Translations under genes and position numbers: made by a program | Shown here: piece after piece, positions 54,101-63,100 of the stretch | Numbering within the stretch: the stretch's first letter is position 1 | Layout of the letters: each line of letters begins with the position of its first letter | Assembly (NCBI GenBank): GCA_036244855.1 | Contig: BQKZ01000408.1 | Span: 23,299 to 87,298 of the forward strand | Origin: Temnopleurus reevesii | Lineage: Eukaryota; Echinodermata; Echinoidea; Temnopleuroida; Temnopleuridae | Reading direction: 5' to 3' | DNA length: 64,000 nucleotides | Notes under the pieces: generated by a model | Told to the model about the DNA's origin: nothing | Seen by the model: the letters and a program-made list of their open reading frames with translations, nothing else | Databases searched by the model: none

Positions 54101-57100
54101 GTGTGATTCTTATCATACTATAACAAATATCAATGAGAGTGACACGTGGGATCAACTAATCTGAACTTCTTTTAATTCTCCCGCCCCCTGCCCCTTAATC
54201 TCCATCTCCCCAATCCCCTAGATCTTCATCTCGTTCACCATCAAGTTCAAGTGTTGCATCCCACACCAACATGCCAGGGTAGATCAGCACGCCCACTAAT
54301 CCGCATTGATAAGCTGTTTCCTCTCTGCTCGGGCGCAGCGTACCTTGGCACGTTCCAACGATTAAGGTGCTAGGCCTCGCTTTAATCGGTCGTGGCATTC
54401 GCAAACGCCGACATAACTCCCCATCTCGCCTTCGGACTACGAACCTCGGAGTAATTGGTGGCCATGCATGGCTGCTGCAGATATAAGGGCGATATGCTTT
54501 CCCTGTTTCCTCGTATTTATTACTTCTGCTTCTTTTTTCTCTATCAAGCTCTCCCATATCTTTTCAAATCTTTATTTTAATATAGGTCTATCTTTACCTT
54601 CGGTCTTTTTGTAATCTCGACCTCGATCCTTTTCGGTAAATTGATTGCCTTTTTTATAAAACTTTCTGGATTTCGATCAAACAAAATTGTGTTTAAATTG
54701 TGACAGTTTTTTATTCTTTGGAATTGGGGTGGGGGTCTGCATGAAATTATTAAATCATTCTTATTTTATGTCAAGTCCTGTCAAGTTTTCATAGGCCTAC
54801 ATACATATTGGTGCATATACCTTAATTTGGAAATGCACATTTCAACATGGTGCGTCAATTTTCTAGAGAGTGATTTTCAAGGAAATTACAATCAGAGATT
54901 GCAATTCCCCTACCAAGAAAGTACATACCCTCGCTATGAGACATGCAATGCAATCTTGGAAAGATAAGCCTAAGCGAGGTAATTACATAAGTCTATACCA
55001 CATTGGTTACGCCAATGTACTTTTCTCTCCTTCCCAATAGGACATCTCGATCAATTTTCATCACATCAATTTTCACACAACCGATTTAGTTTTCCCCATC
55101 CCGCTATCAAGGAGACATCTTGTTGAAATGTCACTCACAGTCAATGTACCTTGTTCTGATCCTCTATACCATGTCCATTTCAATTTTCAATTCAATTTCA
55201 ATTCAATTCCTTTATTTTTCCATTTTAAAAAATCACATTACATTTTAAATATACAATATACTTATAAAATGCATAATTGAATAATAAATATTAAACATAA
55301 ATGAACAACATAAAATTAAAATGGTGGGATACTCTACAGAAGCAATTGCTTATTATCAATTATTGCCAGAATTGTTTCTCAGATTGAATGATAATAGTGT
55401 CTGTTTTCAAGTTTTCTGTCTATTCTTTTTGTCGCAAACCTGTGTCTAAAACAGCGTGTTTGTTTAAATATGGGTTTAAAAATAATAATAATAATCAGAA
55501 TATGTTTTATTTTCATTATTCTATTTTGGAACCTTTAAAATAATTCTAATATTTTAGAATCTCAAGGATATTTTTGTTGTTCAAGACATGATACCAGAAT
55601 TAAAAGTTCCTCTCTCTTTGTGGAATTTTGTTTCTAGATATTTGTTGAACATTGTCAGGATTGCATTATCCTCCTCTGCTTTTATATTTAAACAAAACTG
55701 TTCAGGCTTCAAGAACAAAATAAGCCCTTTAAAACATGTGGAAAATGAATCTAGAAAGCCACTGAATTTCATTTGCATGTGCCTGTTTAACCGAGCGCCA
55801 TCTGTCGCAGGTTGCCACAAATCAATCAAGGAAGACTAACTCATCTCCAACTTGGCTGACTGGTTATTTTTAGCTTCTTTTCACTGTAGAAATTACTTTC
55901 CAATGTATGCGGAGAATAGAACAGTTGTGCATGTGAAACAGAGAAAGTGGACCAATTTTAAATGCAGACAAGTTGTCGGGTGAAATTAGATTCACAAGTA
56001 ATTTTGACTCGAGAGAGCCCATTTGGATACATTTATGAAATGCATAACTTAAAAAGTTGCCTTATCATAGTTTCTCTGGGTGGAAGCGGAAATACTGCTG
56101 TTAGCTTGAGTCTGACAGAAATTACCAGTTCATAAAATAAATTGGTTGTTATGCAGAGAGTATGAAAAATTGATGCACATGTGTTCTCCTTTTGACCTTT
56201 TCAATTCCAAAACAATAATTGGTTCTATCCCCTTTCCACATTAGACCTTCAAGGCATTAGTTTGTTCATTATCAGGCTTTGTCATATTCTTTCCTCAAAC
56301 TTCAATTTGTAAGTGATTGTGGACCAGACTATGCTAAAGTTTAGACAAAATGTTAAATTTGTGATTTTATGTATATATTAGGATATGTGTACTTCTAAAT
56401 TAGGTAGGTTTTAGTCAAACAATTTTTTTTAGGTTGCTGCATATAAAAATCACTTGTCATCCTGGTAGATTTTGGAGGAAATATATGTACCTGTAGTCGC
56501 CAAGAGATTATACTGTAGAACACTTGTGTCTTGAGATGGAGCTCAAAATAATCAAATTTAGCATTGTACATACACAAGTACATAAGTCATTCGAGACGCA
56601 TGCCACGCAAAGCGTGACAACAATTACGAATGTACTATCCAACCGATGACCAGAGAGAGTTACAGATAGGTCGATGGCATTTATTTGTCTTTGATATAAG
56701 CAGGGAACACAATTCCCTGATATAAAATGAAAAGCAAATGATTGCTCCTCTTGATTAAAGGACTGTGCCTAGAAAGCACACCTTTACACTTGTTTACACT
56801 AGCACTTTGTTAGCCAAGCACTTAAAGTGCAAGATTTAAACTTATTTCTTATTTCGAGATGGAGGAATATCAGGGACATCTTCAGTATTGTGGCTTAATT
56901 TTGTGATCAAATGTAACCGTGACATTCAAAGGTTTAGTGGTATGACATCCTGTCTGAACACCAGGAGGTCATGAATCCAATTCCTACCTAAGTTTGCAGA
57001 GGAATATTTTTTTCACTTCCGCTCAATCAGTGTTTATCTATGTTGGATTAGACAAGAATTATTTTATCATAATCTACTCAACAAGAGAATCATTAATTTG

Positions 57101-60100
57101 AAAATGATTTAGTTTGTAGAAAACAAAGCCCAAGAAATCTCAGAGTGTGTGGCAGATTTGTAGCGATCTGAACAGATTACAACTTAGTTCAATGTTGGTA
57201 CATGTAGGTATGACATAATTATTGTATACCCATGCGAGCTCTGTGCTCTAGAAAATTGAGAAGGTGACTTTTGTTCTACAAAATCAAAGAGAAACTTGCT
57301 TTCTGCTTCCCAAACCAAAATGGAGACAGTCTAAAAAGTTTGCGCTCACTCCTTCCCTCCCATCTGAAGAAAAAACCCGGTAACAATGTAAAGTGAGCGA
57401 ATAATAGTGCGGCGATGTTTTTAATACCCTGGCCCTGACAATGGATGTATTAAATCAAAACATGTGGTCTTTTGTTAAGAGGGTGACAAATCTATGTTTA
57501 CCTTGTTAGGAACTGCCAAAATGGGAATTCTTTTCACATTTGGGTCATGTAAATCGACCCTCATGGGCTTTCACAAGGTAAAGAAATATTTTTATTAGTG
57601 ATCTGTCTACATGGATAAATGTGAGATGAAAAATGAGGTGCAAGAGAAGAATAGTCTGTGATAATTACGTGGGTAGGGCCTTGTTCGGTGTGTCCTATCA
57701 TAATGAAATCCCCTTTTAATCTGGTTTTGTTATAACACAATCATAAAGACTGATTGTCAGGATGCTTTATCATACTTATGTCATACTGTTATTACTTAGG
57801 ATTCATGGCAACTTATTGGAATAAAAACTGCTGTCACCAAAATTGAAATGATAGATGTGAAATGCACGGCACACATTTAAACACAGGGACTGCAATATTA
57901 TTTGCTTGTTGTTATTGATGTCTAATCTTTATGCCTCCGTCTCATGGCATTATTCAGAGATGTTGGACACATTCAAAGTTATTTCCAAGATTAACAAAAA
58001 ATGAGGTTCAATATTTGTTCTATATTATGTTCAATATCTATTTTTTTACTTTAATCTCATCACTGATTTGATTAAAATCCGCCCTCTTTGTGATCATTGA
58101 AGGAAACATTCCTTCGCCGATGACGTCTGAAAACCTTAGATTTATCTCGAGTCCAAATCAGGAATCCCGTTTTCTTGCGTACGAACCTCACCCTGTTTTG
58201 TGTAGGCGCGCTCAAATCCCCCAAGTCATACATAGACTTTGTTCTTCTGCCACACACGAAAGTATGTTTGTTGTCACAATCTCACAATTTTGGAAAATGA
58301 TAACATTGATCGAAGTGTTTAATGAATTTCTGGAAACAAACTGTGGTTAGGAAGAGATATGCTCTCTAGTAAAATGTAGAAAGAGACAAATGAATGGTTG
58401 AATGAAGTGATGATTCGGGGAAAAGGCATGCACAATTTGCAGAATAGATTTGACATTTTGAGAGACAACATTTAGGCCTACATTCATGTTGACTTGTCAG
58501 CTTGGAGCATCGTTTCTGGTTTCTTATTTGCTCAATGTATTGCTTCAAGTCATTGGATTCTGTGGGAGTGTTTTAGCAGGGTAAATGTGCGAATGAAATG
58601 CAAATATTTTCTCAGGAGACATTTCTTAGTATGTGTAACTGTTTGTTATTGGCCAATGTAACAAGCACCAGAAATTCTTGAAGCTTGCCAAAAATGGGAT
58701 GAGTATAGCTAATAACGTTGTTGAGGACTCTTCTTGAAAAAGTGTTTTGGTTCAAACAAAAGCTATCATTTTTATGGCGATTTACTGCATTTAGAAGTAA
58801 AATGTAAATCAATATTTAGAAAAGAAATGTTTATTGATTTTAATGCAGCATCTTTTCCTGGGTAAAAAAAAATTATTTCACTTGTAATATTTAATTTATC
58901 TGGGCCTCTTTTATTGTGTTAAGGGATGTGATTAATGATTATACTGTTGATAAAAACACAGACATTGGCAACCGATCTATTGACTTCTGTCTGCACTCTG
59001 TCAAGTTCAGTAGATGAAGATAACATACAAAGGCAATACTCATTATAGCAAGGTTCTTGAGACCAGAGAAATTAGTGCTTTATAAAGAAACTTTGTTACA
59101 TCAGGGCAAACATGCAATAGAATGCACAGATATTTGGCTAGGGAAACACCTTGTCATAATTAGATTTTGTCGTTGTACTGTTCTTTGCTATGAGATATTA
59201 TAATCCCCTTTAATAGTCTCGGGCCTGGGCTAGGGCCTTGAATATTTCTATTTTCATTTCACACAACTGTTTGCGAGGTATGAATAAAGGGCAATATAAT
59301 TACAAAAGTTTAAGGACAAATTAGGTAAATACAATATCAGGGCATTATAAACAGGCTCGGCAATGGGTAATTTTCATTATTTTCATTCCTCAGAAGGATA
59401 GATGCTTAGGTTGAGAGCCAGTTCAATGTGTCAATGAAATGCAGGTCAAAATTTGCTGCAGTATAATATAATAATATAATATAATATTTACCCTGTAATG
59501 ATCTTATACTTCAGACTGCGACATTAGAGGCTAGTTTTTGGATATACAAGTCCATAGCATACTCCTCATTTACCCTATAATGATCTTATACTTCAGATGC
59601 CAACATTAGAAGGCTAGTTCTTGGATATACATGTCCATAGCATAATTCGTTGATCATGCGACGAACCATGACTTTGTGCTGCCCTCTCTCCCCTGGGCAA
59701 CCATCTGATCAGTGTATTATGAAATGGCGCATGATAGTTCAGAGATGCCGACACCCAAACTACCAATCTGAGCCTCGGAAATAACATTGGGTTCATCAAT
59801 TTGGAGTACATCACGGGCATGAACAATTCAATTTGGGGTACCCTGAATATGAACTCAGTTTGGAGAACTTGGTTTGGAGTGAGAAAGAGGATTTCGTAGA
59901 GTGAATAGAAAAGAGGATTGGTTAATAATTTGTTTAGGGCCAATAGAGATACAAATTGTGTTTATAAGTCATCAATAATCTTATATCAAGTGAAATATAT
60001 AGATCTTGAGATGAAACCTACAGTGATTATGCTTGAAAAGCTACAAAGTTTTACTTGAATTGACTTGAATGCATTTACATGTGCACATTACTTCTTAAGA

Positions 60101-63100
60101 AAATAAATGCTTTTGACCCAGCTAAAAATGTTTTCTTACAAAAGCTATGCAGTAATTGTATCTTATTTTGATCACTGTTTCAGAATAAAATTTAAACTAA
60201 TATGGCTATCATTTTGATGAGATGAATCAACAATGATATAAAAATTGTTAGTTTATGTGAGCATATAATTTGAATTTTAGCATATTTCTAGATGACCTAT
60301 TTAATCTGGAACTCATCATAATTGGCACTTCATGATGTCACCAAAGAAAGGAACAGAGAATCCTAGATGTTTAATTAACTCTGTCAAGAACCGGGACATC
60401 ATCAACACTCTCGTTACAGAAAATATTGAATTCCCTTTCACTCTCGATGTGTGTCTTGTTTGAATATAGCAGTCTTGAAGTTAAACTTGGCTGATAGAAG
60501 GAAATCATATAGGAAGTTGTTCATTGTTCGTGCTTACAGAAGAGATACCATTAGTCACACTTCATTCATAATTTGTGGCATCTTTTCCTGAGGCTTTAAA
60601 ACAACTTATTGTAGCAAGAGCTCATGGATTTGACGTCTAATGCTTTCTCGGATTCTAACTAAAGTGGTTCCATTTTTAGCTCCATCTATAATTATTTCAA
60701 GAAACATTATTTTATTTTCAGCCTGTGCCTTCTTCTTTTTCAGTAAGGCATAAATGTTGTACAACATTCTTAGATTCATCCGTTTAGTCATGAAGTGCTT
60801 TTGAAGTAAATTATTAACTGTTTGGTTAAATATTGTTGGTAACATACACTATTAGTGAAGTACATTAACCAATTAATTCATTTGTGAGGGAAAGAAAGGA
60901 AAGAGGAGTGATGAAAGTGAAAAGCTTGAAAGTGAAAGACAAACAAGAATAGTGAAGAAAAGGAAGTGAAGGAGAGAAATGCAAAAGTGTGCATTAGAAA
61001 ATGGTATTTAAGTAGTTGGAAAGTGAGAAAGGAGATCTAAGCATTGTGAGGAAGAGATGAGCGAATGAGAAATGAGAATTAGAGAGAATTCAATTTAATA
61101 ACAAAGAGGAATGGAGAGAACTATAAACAAATACATGTAAAAGAGAAAGACAGTGGAATAGAATATTTAAAAAAAATATGGAGAAAGCGCTCATACAGAG
61201 TCAAATATGTACAGAGATGGAGGAAAGCTCTTGAGATTTGAGGGCAGGGAAGGAAAAAAAAAGGCAGCGAGAATTCAATACTAGAAACTGTCTCCTGACA
61301 ATGTGAGAAATGCAATCACAACCCAGTTTGATCGGGGCAATAAAAATGCACTTTGGTTCTAGGTATTTGGTCAGAGAGAATGGGGATTCACACATACACC
61401 TCCCAAATCCCCATAGCCAATAAAAGTGTTGTCGTTGAAAATGTGAATCCTGAATCAAACTAGGAATTGGTAAATATGTTCCACCACAAAAATAACATGT
61501 AGTATTTGTATTCCATGCAATATATTGATGTACATGTATGAGAGCTGTGTAAAAAGTTGTATGATTTTAATAAATAATCTCCCCATTTATTTTGGGTGTG
61601 GCAAGAATGGGATTATCTTTATGAATAATGAAGGGGAATTTTTATTAATGAATTTTTTTTCTGATTTTACCTCCTTCCCAGGAATGAAATAAAGAATTGA
61701 CAAATTTCTCTTGTTTTATCTCCCCATGTACAGACTGTATCCAGCACACCTGGAAACTACATGTCCCTACAGCCAAACACTGGACACTCATCCACAGAAG
61801 ACTATGACATCCCTCCAGCCCGTAAGCAGTCACCCAACCCTACATCTTCATTAGCATCACCCCAGCAGAAGCAGGGACTGCACGTATCACCGACACACCA
61901 CGGACGAACCACACCACCGGGACACGGACGGGTGACTCCGCCAGGCCATGAACTGTACGACACACCTCCAAGCGTGCAGAGGATTTCACCAAACGAGACA
62001 TACGATGTACCCCCGCGAGCGTTCGGAAGCGGGGAATCACTGAATTCTTCAATGAGGAGTGGACAAAGTTCTCCAAAACAGGAAAGCATCGGTGAGATTT
62101 ACGACACGCCCCCTTGCAAGCGGGACCTGTCCGGACAAAATAGTCACGATATGTATGATGTTCCACCGTCGTTGCAAAAGGGAAAGGATGATAAATCGCC
62201 ATCCATGAGCACTCTAGACTCTGTTGAAACATACGATGTACCGCCATCGCAATCAGGTGATAATGATTTGTATGATGTGATACCGCCGCTTAAAGGTGGC
62301 CCAATATCCACATCGCCCGTAGAACTTTACGATACCCTGCCACAAAGAACTCCAACACCACAGAACCGTGTGTATGAAACGCAATTGCAAAAGGACACAA
62401 GTGATTTATATGATGTGCCTCCAACAAAGCAAGTTCAGCCCGATGAATTATATGATACACCCGCGAGACATGGGCACGAACTCTATGATCAGCCTCCCGC
62501 GGCGCGTGGTCTGAGGCCGCAGCCTGGTAGCACGCAGAGACGCATTTCAGATCATGTATATGACATTCCACCAACGGTAACACAAGACAGGCCGGTAGTG
62601 GCGGGGCCTGTCTCACTGTCACAACATCATCATTCTGCGGACGACATAACGGACGGAGTTGCTAAATTATCCCTCCCTCAATTATCAAAATCAGCAGACT
62701 GTATCGATGAGACCCTTGGAAGGAGGTTAAATCTTGATCGCGATGCTGCTATGGACTTGCTTATCAAGCGACAGCAGGCACTTGATTCTGCAGTAGCATA
62801 CATGCTCAGTTATGTCAGCAGCACTTGGAGACATCAAAACAGTCTCGAACCGCATATTCATGAGATCCGTGCAGCGTGTAATCAGCTGAAATTAGCGTTC
62901 AAAGAATTCATGGAATTTTGTGATGGTGTTCTTGTGAATGCTCTCTATGTATCAGATCAGAGTCTTCATGAAAAACTGAGCAAACAATATAAGCCAATCC
63001 AAGATCAGCATCATGTGATAACCAAGGCTTCCTCGATGCTTGATGAATGCAACTGGGATGTTAACTTGCTTGTCTTCAAACCGGGCCCAAATACGAACAA

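Larger units (their letters stand above)
54561..61733 (+). other. CAS intron 2, last part: no gene seen
   Basis: AT-rich intron ending in CCCCATGTACAG before exon 3. Contains a TTCAATTCAA-rich retroposon-like tail (55177-55206), a SINE remnant (56921), a coding-like but unassigned block at 58080-58350, the 82-bp tandem duplication at 59486 and purine-rich tracts near 60885-61085. Confidence 0.55.

Noticed and set aside
61802..62622. Minus-strand ORFs of 95-135 codons over exon 3
   Set aside because: Shadows of the YDxP repeat coding sequence on the opposite strand.
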